Of a stretch of 64,000 nt of DNA, positions 9,560 through 18,672 are shown piece by piece; the first letter of the stretch is position 1; every line of letters begins with the position of its first letter. The translations under genes were made by a program, and so were the position numbers. Under the pieces are notes generated by a model. The model was not told the DNA's origin and made no database searches. It saw only the letters and a list, made by a program, of their open reading frames with translations. The DNA lies in NCBI GenBank assembly GCA_930633525.1, contig CAKNFP010000001.1, positions 4,463,501 through 4,527,500 on the forward strand, given 5' to 3'. This stretch comes from Hyphomicrobiales bacterium (GTDB lineage Bacteria > Pseudomonadota > Alphaproteobacteria > Rhizobiales > Beijerinckiaceae).

Positions 9560-10675
9560 TTACTCGGCGGCCGCGAAGAGGCTGGGCTTGCGACGCACGT
9601 TCGCAGCGGCGCGACGGTCGAGATCACGCGAGAGGTGACGCAGCACCTCGGTCCCCGCATCTGCCAGCAGAGCCCGATAGCCGGTTATGCTACGGGCAAA
9701 GACGTTGTAGATGATCACCGCCGGAATGGCCGCGACAAGGCCGATAGCCGTCGCGAGCAGTGCCTCGGCGATGCCCGGCGCGACCACGGCCAGGTTCGTC
9801 GTGTTCGACTTCGCTATGCCGATGAACGAGTTCATGATGCCCCAGACGGTCCCGAACAGACCAACGAAGGGCGCGGTTGCGCCGATCGTCGCGAGAAGTC
9901 CGGTCCCGCGCGTCATCAGGCGGCCTGCCCGGGCCTCGATACGCGACAAGGCCGCCGACGCGCGCTCCTTGATGCCGTCGGCGGGCAGGTCCTCCGAAAC
10001 ATCCTCCTCTTGCTTGGCCGCGCGCACGAGGGCGGCGACCACGCCCCTGTCCAGCCGCCCCTGCCTGAGGTTGCTTTCAGCCTCGACGAGGCTGCGTGCT
10101 TCGACCAGGCCGGCGAGCGAGCGGCGAGCACGGCGCTTGGCCGCCGCAAGCTCGATGCTTTTGGCAAGCCAGACCGTCCAGGTCATCAGCGAGGCGAAGG
10201 CGAGACCGACCATCACGCCCTTAACGACGATATCCGCCTGCATGAACATGCCCCAGGGAGACAGATCATGCGGCAACCCTGCGGCAGGGCCGTGCAGGGA
10301 GGGCAGTTCGGGCAGCGCAGCTTCCCTCGTCGGGGCGGTGGCCGGTGCCTCGGGGCCTGCCGATGTCTGTGCCTGGGACGCCGGGGGCTGGTCATTGAGG
10401 CTCCCCTGGCCCTTGGGCGAGATGGAAGGCTGCGGCGATGAAGGCTCGATCGTTCCGGGTGCAGCACCGGGCGGCATAGCCACGGGATTCTGCCCCATCG
10501 GCGATGGGCCAACGGGTGGATGCCCTGCGGGAAGCTGGCTGGATGTTCCGGGCTGGATGCCTTGTGCGGGCAGGGCCTGTTGCGCCACCAACGGGCTGAA
10601 GCATGCCCCGGCGATCCATAATAGGAAGCCACCGCACGCGATCCCGCGTGGCCAAGTTTTCAACCGCGGACCCAT
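9560..10675 (-). CDS. exbB: Biopolymer transport protein ExbB
   Basis: The proton-channel subunit of the TonB energising complex. The C-terminal part has the three membrane helices of the family, including GLLATIGATAPFVGLFGTV and LATAIGLVAAIPAVIIYNVF. Unlike short ExbB proteins it has a signal peptide (FLLWIAGACFSPLVA) and a Pro/Gln/Ser-rich periplasmic region of about 110 residues, a form known in alphaproteobacteria. The frame is open to 10810; ATG 10675 is taken because it places the signal peptide at the N-terminus, but no strong ribosome site is visible and a start slightly upstream is possible. Confidence 0.9.
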   Translation of the reverse strand: MGPRLKTWPRGIACGGFLLWIAGACFSPLVAQQALPAQGIQPGTSSQLPAGHPPVGPSPMGQNPVAMPPGAAPGTIEPSSPQPSISPKGQGSLNDQPPASQAQTSAGPEAPATAPTREAALPELPSLHGPAAGLPHDLSPWGMFMQADIVVKGVMVGLAFASLMTWTVWLAKSIELAAAKRRARRSLAGLVEARSLVEAESNLRQGRLDRGVVAALVRAAKQEEDVSEDLPADGIKERASAALSRIEARAGRLMTRGTGLLATIGATAPFVGLFGTVWGIMNSFIGIAKSNTTNLAVVAPGIAEALLATAIGLVAAIPAVIIYNVFARSITGYRALLADAGTEVLRHLSRDLDRRAAANVRRKPSLFAAAE

Positions 10676-11057
10676 GTTCAACGGAGACGTCACATTGGGG
10701 CAGGACGTCATGGCCATCGGCTTCATCACGCCCGCCGTGAGAGACGGGCGAGAATGATCAATACGCGTCAGTCCGTGAATCGCAGGCATGAGCCACATCC
10801 CTATTGGCATCTAGCAGATGGCCACTGGCTGGCTGATCCGGCCGAAGCAGGAATTGGCTGGCTTGCGGTATGTTCAGACGTCGTGAAGCATCGGAGCGGC
10901 TATCCCCGTCCCTCGCTCGCTCTCACATACGCTAAATATTATAGCTACGAATAGTCCATGGGAGCATGGCTGACTAGTTTCTATATCACTTTAGATAAAT
11001 TCAAAACTGAGGATGCCCGCTCAACATCTTAGAGCTGATCTAATATAGTCGCGATCA
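10676..11057. other. Upstream region of exbB-exbD-tonB
   Basis: No gene is supported in these 380 bases. The part from about 10930 to 11050 is markedly AT-rich, includes an Irr-box-like sequence and probably holds the promoter of the minus-strand exbB operon. Confidence 0.5.
10990..11006. promoter_or_regulatory. Irr-box (ICE)-like sequence upstream of exbB
   Basis: TTTAGAT-AAA-TTCAAAA matches the rhizobial iron-control element TTTAGAA-N3-TTCTAAA at 12 of 14 specified positions and lies in the AT-rich region before an iron-uptake operon. Haem-responsive Irr controls such genes in Rhizobiales. It is about 315 bp from the chosen exbB start, which is far, so this is a candidate only. Confidence 0.35.
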
Positions 11058-12146
11058 CTAATCTTCAGCTGGAGCTTTCTTGAAATCACCTTCGCTGAAC
11101 CCTCGACGCCAATAGGCAACAGCGAGATGGCTGCTACGATCAAGGTTCATCTCCTTGCGCCAGTAGCCGCGGATGGCGCGAAAGGCCTCGAACTCGACCC
11201 CCGCCCAGGCGAATACGCTGCCACCCGACGGCCATTCGACCTGACGGACCGCATCCTGCAGAAGGGTCGTGGAGCCAGGCTCCGCGCCGTTGCGATGCAG
11301 AAAGCGCAGGGAAATTCCCGGTGGATGCTGAACGGCCTGCTCCTCGCCGGCATCGCTCACCTCGACCAGTGCGACCCCTCGGGCAGTCGCCGGCATGGCC
11401 TCCAGCATGCGGGCGATCGCCGGAAAGGCCGTCTCGTCGCCGACAAAGCAATACCAATCAGCATCGGCGACGCCGCGCCCACCCGGGCCCATGACGCCGA
11501 TGACGTCTCCCGCCCGTGCACGCAGCGCGAAGGCTGATCCCGGGCCGGCGTCCTCATGCATGACGAAATCGATGTCCAGCTCACCTGCGAGCACATCGAC
11601 CCGTCGGACCGTATAGGTGCGCACCGTCGGCCGCCGCTCGCCCTCCGGCCAGATCGGCATGCCATTGCGTCCCATCACTGGCCACGCCGGCTCAACGCCA
11701 ACCGGGGGAATGAGGAGTTTCACGTGAAAATTACGGCTCTCGAAGCGCGCGAGATCCTGGCCCGCCAGAGTGATCCGGCGCAGATGGGGCGTGATATCCG
11801 CGATCTTTGACACCCGCATCTCGCGAAAATTCAACAGTTCCGTGCGATCGCAGCCATCACCGGTCCAGATGATGTCCGGCTTTTCGGCCTTCGCAAGCTC
11901 TTCGAAACGCATCGCCAACAGGAACTTAACGCGGGCGAGCGATGCCTCGTCGGCGGCTTCGGCCCGCAGCATGATGCTGTCTTCCCCCGCCTCGAGAATT
12001 CCGGACCCGAAAGTGAAATCCGCGCGCCCGCTGGTCTCGCTCCAGGTCGCTTGCGCGTCATCCTCAACGAAGCGCTCGCAGAGCGTCGCGATGGCAAGTG
12101 GCGCAAGATCTGTACGGACCCGCGCTTCACACACCAGTGTCGCCAT
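11058..12146 (-). CDS. DUF2218-siderophore-interacting protein (ferric reductase) fusion
   Basis: A 362-residue two-domain protein. The first 100 or so residues (MATLVCEARVRTDLAP to FEELAKAEKP) match the DUF2218 type. The rest is a siderophore-interacting FAD/NAD(P)H protein with RRITLAG, RRPTVRTYTVRR (flavin binding), GPGGRG, FVGDETAFPAIARML and a C-terminal YWRRG. Such proteins reduce ferric siderophores in the cytoplasm to release iron. ATG 12146 is chosen because AAGGAG stands 8 bp before it; the frame is open to 12215. It lies upstream of and on the same strand as exbB-exbD-tonB. Confidence 0.9.
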   Translation of the reverse strand: MATLVCEARVRTDLAPLAIATLCERFVEDDAQATWSETSGRADFTFGSGILEAGEDSIMLRAEAADEASLARVKFLLAMRFEELAKAEKPDIIWTGDGCDRTELLNFREMRVSKIADITPHLRRITLAGQDLARFESRNFHVKLLIPPVGVEPAWPVMGRNGMPIWPEGERRPTVRTYTVRRVDVLAGELDIDFVMHEDAGPGSAFALRARAGDVIGVMGPGGRGVADADWYCFVGDETAFPAIARMLEAMPATARGVALVEVSDAGEEQAVQHPPGISLRFLHRNGAEPGSTTLLQDAVRQVEWPSGGSVFAWAGVEFEAFRAIRGYWRKEMNLDRSSHLAVAYWRRGFSEGDFKKAPAED

Positions 12147-12437
12147 CGATTCATTCTCCTTAGCACTTGCAGCCAGATTCGATGCCAGGGCGTCATACTC
12201 GCGGTCCGCCGCCACGGATTTGGCCGCTACCTGCGGCGGGAAGCCGGGTCAGAACCCCGCTTCGTTACCGGCGTATGCCCATGTTCGCGCGCTTTCTGCG
12301 CGCATTCCGCATCGCAGTGCAAGAGCTAAGTAACGGAAATTGTTAGATTTTAACTGTTCTACATTCAAAGCTGCCGATGAAAGCGTAGTATTTCATTTCG
12401 TTAGCCGATAGCCGGCGATACGCACGAAAACGTGTCC

Positions 12438-12725
12438 TCAGGCTCGATCGATATGTCCGAGGTCACGCCCCGGCTCGAGCTGGTCGCGGACGCGCTGCTT
12501 CAGTGTCTTCACATCCGGAAAGCCATCGTCCCTCTGTCGCTCCCAGATGACGACGTCATTGCAGTCGATTTGGAAAACACCTCCCGAGCCCGGAACGAGA
12601 GCGACTTCGCCGATATCTGCGCCGAATGTCGACAAGAGTTCCTGAGCCATCCAACCCGCCCGCAGCAGCCACTGGCACTGGGTGCAATAGGTGATGACGA
12701 TGCGCGGCTTGTTCGTTTCACTCAT
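12438..12725 (-). CDS. SelT/SelW/SelH-family (Rdx-type) redox protein
   Basis: A 95-residue thioredoxin-like protein with YCTQCQWLLRAGWMAQELL at the N-terminus (redox CXXC with Cys at both positions, no selenocysteine). The later VPGSGGVFQIDCNDVVIWERQRDDGFPD and LKQRVRD segments are typical of bacterial SelW-like Rdx proteins. Length is normal. Its biological substrate is unknown. It borders the AT-rich paralogue island. Confidence 0.9.
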   Translation of the reverse strand: MSETNKPRIVITYCTQCQWLLRAGWMAQELLSTFGADIGEVALVPGSGGVFQIDCNDVVIWERQRDDGFPDVKTLKQRVRDQLEPGRDLGHIDRA

Positions 12726-12846
12726 GGCGTTCCACTCGCAACCTATTCGGCGACAGGTATCGCCCCGCTATCAAGGATGCCCATGCCGGGGATGACGCGC
12801 AAGTCCCGAGCGGAACAGACCAACACATGCGTCAAAGCCAACAGCC

Positions 12847-13533
12847 TCACACGACGCTTCGCGGCGTGTAAACAGCCCATTGGGCATTGATCTGCCCCTT
12901 GCCAACGCCTTCCTCCCAGGGCGGACCAACTGGCTCACCCTCCCGCCAGAACTGAATAGCTCTCCGCACATCCGGATCATCGCGATTACGGAAGATCCAG
13001 CGTAATTCCGCGCCGGTTATCGCGCGCTCTTTCTGTCCATCACGCCCGATGCCATCCCGCTGATCGGATTTCTGAGTGACCGCCAGCATATCGATGTGAT
13101 CAAGAATGAAATGAACTGTGAACAAGCGCGATGAGCTGGACGCCCATCCAAGGCCACCTTTCGACTTCCGGCGAAGGATTGCCCTGTCCTCAAAAATCAC
13201 ACGCATAAAGTTTAAAACAAAAAACCTGTAGTTATGCCCAGGGCGATAACGGGGATGAGCCTCCATGAATGATGAGAAGGCGGATTGATAGCTGTCACTC
13301 GGCCTAAGCCACTGGGAACCCTGTCCTGAGGCTCGCGCTTCCGCCTCCCGATTGGAGGAGGAATAGCTATCGATATAGGGCGCCGTACAAGCGGATTGTG
13401 ATACCGTTGTAAAGGCCTCATGCCGGCCATACTTATATCCGTCGCCGTGTTTATATTCATGGCGCGCACCGGCGAGCCCGTAGATTAAGTCACCATTGAT
13501 GAAGAAATTTTTATATGGTTCGTAAAATGGCAC
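12847..13533 (-). CDS. Tandem paralogue A, protein of unknown function
   Basis: A 228-residue soluble protein with a GTG start. It shares an ordered set of motifs with the next two genes: NGDLIYGL near the N-terminus, RRKSKGGLGWA mid-protein, VHFILDHIDMLAV, then TGAELRWIFRNRDDP, IQFW, PPWE and a final YTPRS. It is the most diverged of the three. There is no signal peptide, membrane segment or known catalytic motif. I do not recognise a named family. The neighbourhood is AT-richer than the rest of the window (for example 20 G+C of 60 at 13561-13620), suggesting acquisition by transfer. Confidence 0.75.
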   Translation of the reverse strand: MPFYEPYKNFFINGDLIYGLAGARHEYKHGDGYKYGRHEAFTTVSQSACTAPYIDSYSSSNREAEARASGQGSQWLRPSDSYQSAFSSFMEAHPRYRPGHNYRFFVLNFMRVIFEDRAILRRKSKGGLGWASSSSRLFTVHFILDHIDMLAVTQKSDQRDGIGRDGQKERAITGAELRWIFRNRDDPDVRRAIQFWREGEPVGPPWEEGVGKGQINAQWAVYTPRSVV

Positions 13534-13696
13534 AGTAATGGCTACATTTAAGGTTATGAAACAACCCTAGATACAGCTAAAAATCGTCGGAAAAGTGATA
13601 AGTTTTCTATATTTCCCATATATTATATGTCTTATAATCCCGATTTTCTCGCGCTTGCTCGGAAGAGGGATTTGCCCTTAAGTCGATATACATCCA

Positions 13697-14362
13697 TTAT
13701 TTTACACGCCATGAGCGCGGTACATACCGCGACCACAAATGCGCCTCGCTTCCCCCTAGGTGCCCGAACTCCCAAGGGGGCGCAACTGGGCGAAAATACT
13801 TCCAGAATTGAACCGTATTGCGGACAAGGGGGTCAGCCTGATTTCTATAGATCCAACGGAGTTCGGCGCCGGTACAGGAGCGCCACTTGCGGCCTTGCTC
13901 AACATAGTCGAGTTTCTGCCCGTCGCTCCATGTCGCATTTTTCTCAACAACAGCCCGCATGTCCAACTCATCAAGAATGAAATGGACAGCCATATTAAAG
14001 CGGCCGCGAGCCGCCCAATGTAATCCGCCCTTGCATTTCCGCCGCGTTGTCTCTGACGAATAAGACGACCATTTTCCGATTATGTGATGCGTGTCGCTGA
14101 GAGTGGACGAATAAACCGGATGGCTACGCAATGTATCCCAAAAATCGACTTGTCGATGGGATGGTGGGTAGAGTTCATCCGCGTTTCCCTTAGCGCAAGC
14201 TTCGTCCTTCGATAAGGAATAATAGTCGATCATCGCGAACGGCTCATCCCGCAATTTGGACTCCAGCCCCCACCACTGGCAGTATATCATTCTCGAATCG
14301 GCGATTCCGTACAGAAGATCGCCGCTCTCATATCGTTCTTTGAAGGGAGAATCCATGGGCAT
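13697..14362 (-). CDS. Tandem paralogue B, protein of unknown function
   Basis: A 221-residue protein, clearly the closest relative of paralogue C, with about three quarters identity by eye over the C-terminal 100 residues. Shared motifs are SGDLLYG, TTRRKCKGGLHWAARGR, VHFILDELDMRAVVEKNATW, TGAELRWIYRNQADP, VQFW, PPWE and SRYVPRS. GGAG lies about 9 bp before the start ATG 14362. Directly upstream on the same strand is a decayed fragment of the hydrolase gene, so B and the fragment arose together by duplication. Function unknown. Confidence 0.75.
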   Translation of the reverse strand: MPMDSPFKERYESGDLLYGIADSRMIYCQWWGLESKLRDEPFAMIDYYSLSKDEACAKGNADELYPPSHRQVDFWDTLRSHPVYSSTLSDTHHIIGKWSSYSSETTRRKCKGGLHWAARGRFNMAVHFILDELDMRAVVEKNATWSDGQKLDYVEQGRKWRSCTGAELRWIYRNQADPLVRNTVQFWKYFRPVAPPWEFGHLGGSEAHLWSRYVPRSWRVK

Positions 14363-14681
14363 CGGGACACTCCACGCTTTAAGCCAAAGCCTAATTCCGC
14401 TTGGAATTTATAACACGACCGTCACTATTGACATATCGTTCTGATATACGCGAACTACAACTACATACTTTTACCCGAGCTAGGAGCGCGCTGCAATTAC
14501 CGCAGCATCCACCGCAGATAACGTCGCTGGTGACCTATTGTGGATTACCGTCCTTGTCGATGACCGCCGCACGCATGCCCTCAAAAAATCATGGCCCGAA
14601 GGGGCCCACAGGCAGCTGGATATTCCGCCTTGAAGCATACCTCGCATACAAGGGGGTATAATCGGCCTTCAACCTTAAGCA
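14363..14681. other. Spacer between paralogues B and C
   Basis: Holds no intact gene. The half next to B is AT-rich and probably carries its promoter. The half next to C is the decayed hydrolase-gene fragment listed separately. Confidence 0.7.
14485..14665 (-). pseudogene. Decayed 3' fragment of the 3-hydroxyisobutyryl-CoA hydrolase gene
   Basis: About 180 bp that matches the 3' end of the intact hydrolase gene at 15467-15645 with an offset of about 993 bases; for example CTGCAATTACCGCAGCATCC at 14491 against CTGCAATTGCCGCAGCATCC at 15484. Translated on the minus strand it reads EVCFKAEYPAACGPLRAMIF, and in another frame [15 protein letters not shown] followed by a stop. The intact gene has [20 protein letters not shown] and [16 protein letters not shown]. 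Frameshift and stop show it is not functional. Confidence 0.88.
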
Positions 14682-15353
14682 TCAAGTTCTGAAGCTTCCA
14701 CGCCGTGACCCTGGAACATAGCGCGACCACAATCGCGCGCCGCTCCACCACAGGTGGCTCTGCTCCCAAGGCGGCACAACCGGACGGAAATTCTTCCAGA
14801 ATTGAACCGTACTACGGACAAGCGCATCGGCCTGGTTTCTATAGATCCAGCGCAGTTCCACACCAGTGAAGGAGCGCCACTTGCAGCCATTGTCCACGCA
14901 ATCGAGTTCATAACCACGCCATGTCGCGTTTTTTTCAACAACGGCCCGTAGGTCAAGTCCATCAAGAATGAAATGGACGGCCATCTGATAGCGGCCGTGA
15001 GCCGCCCAATGTAATCCCCCCTTGATTTTCCGCCGTGTTGTCTCGGGCTCATAGTTCGACCAGCTTCCATTTACGGAATGATCAGCACCGACTACGGACG
15101 AATATACGGGGTGACGGTGCAACGTATTCCAAAAGTCGATTTGCCGCGCCGTTGGTGAGCGGTGATCATCGACCCTACCTCGGGCGCGAGCTTCTTCCTC
15201 AGACAATGAGTAATGATCGATTGTCAGGAATGGCTCAACCTGGGAGCTGTATTTCAGCCCCCACCGTTGGCAGTAAATCCTTCTCGATTCATCGAGGCCA
15301 TACAAGAGATCGCCGGACGCATATCTCTCTCTGAAGGGGGGGTCCATGGGCAT
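14682..15353 (-). CDS. Tandem paralogue C, protein of unknown function
   Basis: A 223-residue protein when started at ATG 15353, which aligns MPMDPPFRERY with the start of paralogue B. The frame is open to 15401, giving 239 residues. It carries the same motifs: SGDLLYGL, TTRRKIKGGLHWAAHGR, VHFILDGLDLRAVVEKNATW, TGVELRWIYRNQADA, VQFW, PPWE and SRYVPGS. The C-terminal tail differs from B, ending RRGSFRT. It lies downstream of the hydrolase gene on the same strand. No function can be assigned. Confidence 0.75.
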   Translation of the reverse strand: MPMDPPFRERYASGDLLYGLDESRRIYCQRWGLKYSSQVEPFLTIDHYSLSEEEARARGRVDDHRSPTARQIDFWNTLHRHPVYSSVVGADHSVNGSWSNYEPETTRRKIKGGLHWAAHGRYQMAVHFILDGLDLRAVVEKNATWRGYELDCVDNGCKWRSFTGVELRWIYRNQADALVRSTVQFWKNFRPVVPPWEQSHLWWSGARLWSRYVPGSRRGSFRT

Positions 15354-15466
15354 AGGAAACGCCAGATATTGGAGTAAAATTATACCTCTACTTCGAACCA
15401 TCTGAATTTAAGGCATTCTCGATGTATTTCCGAACAGAGGAACGAACCCCAATTTCGATATCGTGT

Positions 15467-16534
15467 TCAGATCCGCAGATGCGCTGCAATTGCCGCAGCA
15501 TCCACCTCAGATAACGTCCTCGGCGACCATTGCGGATTTCTATCCTTGTCGATGACTGCCGCGCGCACGCCCTCGTAGAAATCATGGCCCCGAAGGGTTT
15601 GGCATGCAGCTGCGTATTCCCAATCGAGGCAGACCTTGAGTGAGGAGGCCAGGCGCGCTCGGCGCAAGAGGGCCAAAGTCACCTTCACACTCGTTGGTGA
15701 ACGGCTGAGGATAGTCTCCGCCGTCTCCAAAGCGAAAGCGGAGCCATCAGATTTCAACTCATCGATAAGGGCCGACGCGTCATCGCCGATCATCAGCCGA
15801 TCGATGAGCCGCTGTTGCGCGGAGAGGGTAGGCGCTCCGGCCGGGCGCCGAAATTCCGCAATAACCCTATCCACGTCGGCGCCGGTCGCACTGGGCGGAA
15901 GCGCCAACAGCGCCGTCACCAGCCCGGACCAGCTCGTCGAAGGCACGAGATAGTCGGCAAAGCCGGTGAAAATCGCGTCAGCCGCATCCACGCTGTTGCC
16001 GGTGAGCCCCATATATGTGCCGGTCTCGCCCGGCGCATGTGCCAGTAGCCATGTCCCACCAACGTCCGGAATGAAGCCGATGCCTGTTTCCGGCATCGCG
16101 AGCCGTGTGCGCTCCGTTACAATGCGATGGCTGCCGTGGGCGGACAGGCCGACGCCGCCGCCCATGGTGATGCCGTCCATGAAGGCGACATAGGGCTTGG
16201 GAAATGCGGCGATCCGCGCATTCACCGCATATTCGGCACGCCAGAAGGCCTCAGCGAGGCCGTCACCCGCGCGTCCACTGTCACTGACGGCGCGAATGTC
16301 GCCGCCAGCACAGAAGCCGCGCTCGCCCGCCCCATCTATCACCACAAGGCCGACGGCATCGTCCCGCCCGGCCCGATCCAGCGCCGCGGTGACGATCTCC
16401 ACCATCTCCAGCGTCAGACTGTTGAGCGCCTTGGGACGATTGAGCCTGATATGCAGAACGCTCTCCCGACGCGCCACCAGAACGGGCGCGTCAGGTTCGT
16501 CCCAGGTCACACTGGCTTCGCTAGGTACCGGCAC
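15467..16534 (-). CDS. 3-hydroxyisobutyryl-CoA hydrolase (enoyl-CoA hydratase family)
   Basis: A 355-residue crotonase-fold enzyme of the HIBYL-CoA hydrolase group, acting in valine breakdown by cleaving 3-hydroxyisobutyryl-CoA. Visible signatures are [42 protein letters not shown] and [18 protein letters not shown]. The longer C-terminal helical part distinguishes hydrolases from simple enoyl-CoA hydratases. It begins at GTG 16534, inside the last codons of acs (14-bp overlap), so it follows acs in one transcript. The 3' end was duplicated downstream in the accessory island. Confidence 0.9.
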   Translation of the reverse strand: MPVPSEASVTWDEPDAPVLVARRESVLHIRLNRPKALNSLTLEMVEIVTAALDRAGRDDAVGLVVIDGAGERGFCAGGDIRAVSDSGRAGDGLAEAFWRAEYAVNARIAAFPKPYVAFMDGITMGGGVGLSAHGSHRIVTERTRLAMPETGIGFIPDVGGTWLLAHAPGETGTYMGLTGNSVDAADAIFTGFADYLVPSTSWSGLVTALLALPPSATGADVDRVIAEFRRPAGAPTLSAQQRLIDRLMIGDDASALIDELKSDGSAFALETAETILSRSPTSVKVTLALLRRARLASSLKVCLDWEYAAACQTLRGHDFYEGVRAAVIDKDRNPQWSPRTLSEVDAAAIAAHLRI

Positions 16535-18470
16535 GCTTGTTCAGCCGGTTTGCGACAAGATCATCAACGACTCCCGGATCTGCCAGGGTCGAGGTATCGC
16601 CAAGGCTCCCATGCTCATCCTCCGCGATCTTGCGAAGGATGCGCCGCATGATCTTACCGGAACGGGTCTTGGGCAAGCCCGGCGCGAACTGGATCAAGTC
16701 CGGCGTGGCGATCGGCCCGATTTCATGGCGCACCCAAGCCACGAGATCCTTGCGGAGGCTCTCGGACGGCTCAACGCCGACCATCAGCGTGACATAAGCG
16801 TAGATGCCCTGCCCCTTGATGTCGTGGGGGTAGCCGACAACAGCCGCTTCCGAGACATCATCATGGGCAACAAGTGCTGACTCGACCTCGGCGGTGCCCA
16901 GCCTGTGGCCGGACACATTGAGAACATCGTCGACGCGACCCGTAATCCAGTAGTACCCATCCTCATCGCGCCGGCAGCCGTCACCGGTGAAATAACGGTT
17001 CGGATAGGCGGAAAAATAGGTCTCCATGAAGCGCGCATGGTCACCATAGACGGTGCGCATCTGCCCGGGCCATGAATCAGCCAGCACGAGATTGCCAGCC
17101 CCCGCCCCTTCGATGATCTTTCCGTCAGCGTCGAGTAGTTCAGGACGGACGCCGAAGAACGGCTGCGTGGCTGAGCCAGGCTTGAGGTCTGTCGCTCCCG
17201 GCAGCGGTGAAATCAGCGCCGCACCGGTCTCCGTCTGCCACCATGTGTCCACGATCGGGCAGCGGTCATCACCAACGACGCGATGATACCATTCCCAGGC
17301 CTCCGGGTTGATGGGCTCACCCACGGAGCCCAGAAGGCGCAGCGAGGCGCGCGACGTCTGCTTCACCGGTTCGTCGCCGGCCTGCATCAACGCGCGCAGC
17401 GCCGTCGGAGCGGTGTAAAAAATGTTGACCTTGTGCTTGTCCACCACTTCCCACATGCGAGACTTGGTTGGATAGGTCGGAATGCCTTCGAACATCAGGG
17501 TCTTGGCGCCATTGGCCAGCGGCCCATAGACGATATAGCTATGCCCGGTCACCCAGCCCACATCGGCCGTACACCAATAGACCTCATCACCGTGATAGTC
17601 GAAGATGTACTGAAAGGTCATCGAGGCATAAACGAGATAACCGCCGGTCGTGTGCAGCACACCCTTTGGCTTGCCTGTCGAGCCGGAGGTATAGAGGATG
17701 AATAGCGGATCTTCCGCGTTCATTTCCTCACAGGGACACTCCGCTGTGACCAGCGCTGCGGCCTCGTGCAACCACACGTCGCGACCCGGCTCCATATTCA
17801 CCGGCGCACCCGTGCGCTTGACCACGATGACATGCTCGACCCCGCCCGCGATGGCGATGGCTTCGTCGACATTCACCTTGAGCGGCACCTTGCGCCCGCC
17901 GCGCAAGCCCTCGTCGGCGGTGATCACAACCTTCGATCCGCAGTCTGTGATACGCCCGGCCAGCGAATCCGGCGAGAAGCCGCCAAACACAACCGAATGC
18001 ACCGCCCCAAGACGGGCGCAGGCGAGCATGGCATAGGCCGCCTCGGGTATCATCGGCATGTAGATCGTGACGCGGTCGCCTTTTTCCACCCCCCGCAGCC
18101 GCAGGACATTGGCGAGCCGGGCCACCTCGTCATGAAGTTCCTGGTAGGTGATGTACTTGTGCTCGCTCGGGTCGTCGCCTTCCCAGATAATCGCGACCTG
18201 ATCAGCGCGCTCTGGCAAATGCCGATCGATGCAATTGTAAGCGACGTTGGTTGCGCCGTCCTCGTACCACCGGATCGAGACCGCACCGGGCGCAAAACTC
18301 GTGTTCTTGACCTTCGTATAAGGTGTGAACCAGTGGATGCGTTGCCCGTGCTCGCCCCAGAACGCTTCAGGATCGTCGATGGAAGCCTGGTACATCGCCT
18401 CATAGCCCGCCTTGTCCACATAAGCGCGGGCGGCCCATTCCGCGGGTACCGGATAAATCTTGTCCGACAT
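16521..18470 (-). CDS. acs: Acetyl-CoA synthetase
   Basis: A 649-residue AMP-forming ligase that converts acetate, ATP and CoA to acetyl-CoA. The adenylate motif [11 protein letters not shown], the DTWWQTETG segment, [20 protein letters not shown] and the C-terminal TRSGKIMRR (lysine normally acetylated for control) are present. ATG 18470 (MSDKIYPVP) is preceded by GGGAGGAAA; the frame is open to 18512 without support. Length matches Acs exactly. Confidence 0.97.
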   Translation of the reverse strand: MSDKIYPVPAEWAARAYVDKAGYEAMYQASIDDPEAFWGEHGQRIHWFTPYTKVKNTSFAPGAVSIRWYEDGATNVAYNCIDRHLPERADQVAIIWEGDDPSEHKYITYQELHDEVARLANVLRLRGVEKGDRVTIYMPMIPEAAYAMLACARLGAVHSVVFGGFSPDSLAGRITDCGSKVVITADEGLRGGRKVPLKVNVDEAIAIAGGVEHVIVVKRTGAPVNMEPGRDVWLHEAAALVTAECPCEEMNAEDPLFILYTSGSTGKPKGVLHTTGGYLVYASMTFQYIFDYHGDEVYWCTADVGWVTGHSYIVYGPLANGAKTLMFEGIPTYPTKSRMWEVVDKHKVNIFYTAPTALRALMQAGDEPVKQTSRASLRLLGSVGEPINPEAWEWYHRVVGDDRCPIVDTWWQTETGAALISPLPGATDLKPGSATQPFFGVRPELLDADGKIIEGAGAGNLVLADSWPGQMRTVYGDHARFMETYFSAYPNRYFTGDGCRRDEDGYYWITGRVDDVLNVSGHRLGTAEVESALVAHDDVSEAAVVGYPHDIKGQGIYAYVTLMVGVEPSESLRKDLVAWVRHEIGPIATPDLIQFAPGLPKTRSGKIMRRILRKIAEDEHGSLGDTSTLADPGVVDDLVANRLNKRAGT

Positions 18471-18638
18471 TGGTTTCCTCCCGGTCGGCTTATGAAACGA
18501 ACGCTGACGCAACCAACCGTGGCTCAGTTGATTATGCGAATCGAGCTCTCGCTCGGCAAGCGCAACGCTTGCCGATTTGTATTGGAATAAAGGCTAGAAC
18601 GGTTTGAAATCACTTGGACGTTAGTCGAAGCTGCCAAG

Positions 18639-18656
18639 TGTCGCACCTGTGCGACA
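18639..18656. promoter_or_regulatory. Perfect 18-bp palindrome upstream of acs
   Basis: TGTCGCAC-CT-GTGCGACA, eight-base perfect arms, in the 200-bp gap between the parB stop and the acs start, about 170 bp before acs. No T tract follows on either strand, so an operator is more likely than a terminator. The binding protein is unknown. Confidence 0.4.
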
Positions 18657-18672
18657 ATCCCTCGCGGCAGAT

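Larger units (their letters stand above)
13697..15645. repeat. Diverged tandem duplication of about 980 bp
   Basis: Two head-to-tail copies: 13697-14665 (paralogue B plus hydrolase 3' fragment) and 14682-15645 (paralogue C plus the 3' end of the intact hydrolase gene). Corresponding points are offset by 985-993 bases. The gene parts and the hydrolase ends are similar; the spacer between them is strongly diverged. Confidence 0.8.

Noticed and set aside
11716..11731. TTTCACGTGAAA core resembling parS
   Set aside because: Only 13 of 16 positions match and it lies inside the siderophore-interacting protein gene, encoding FHVK.
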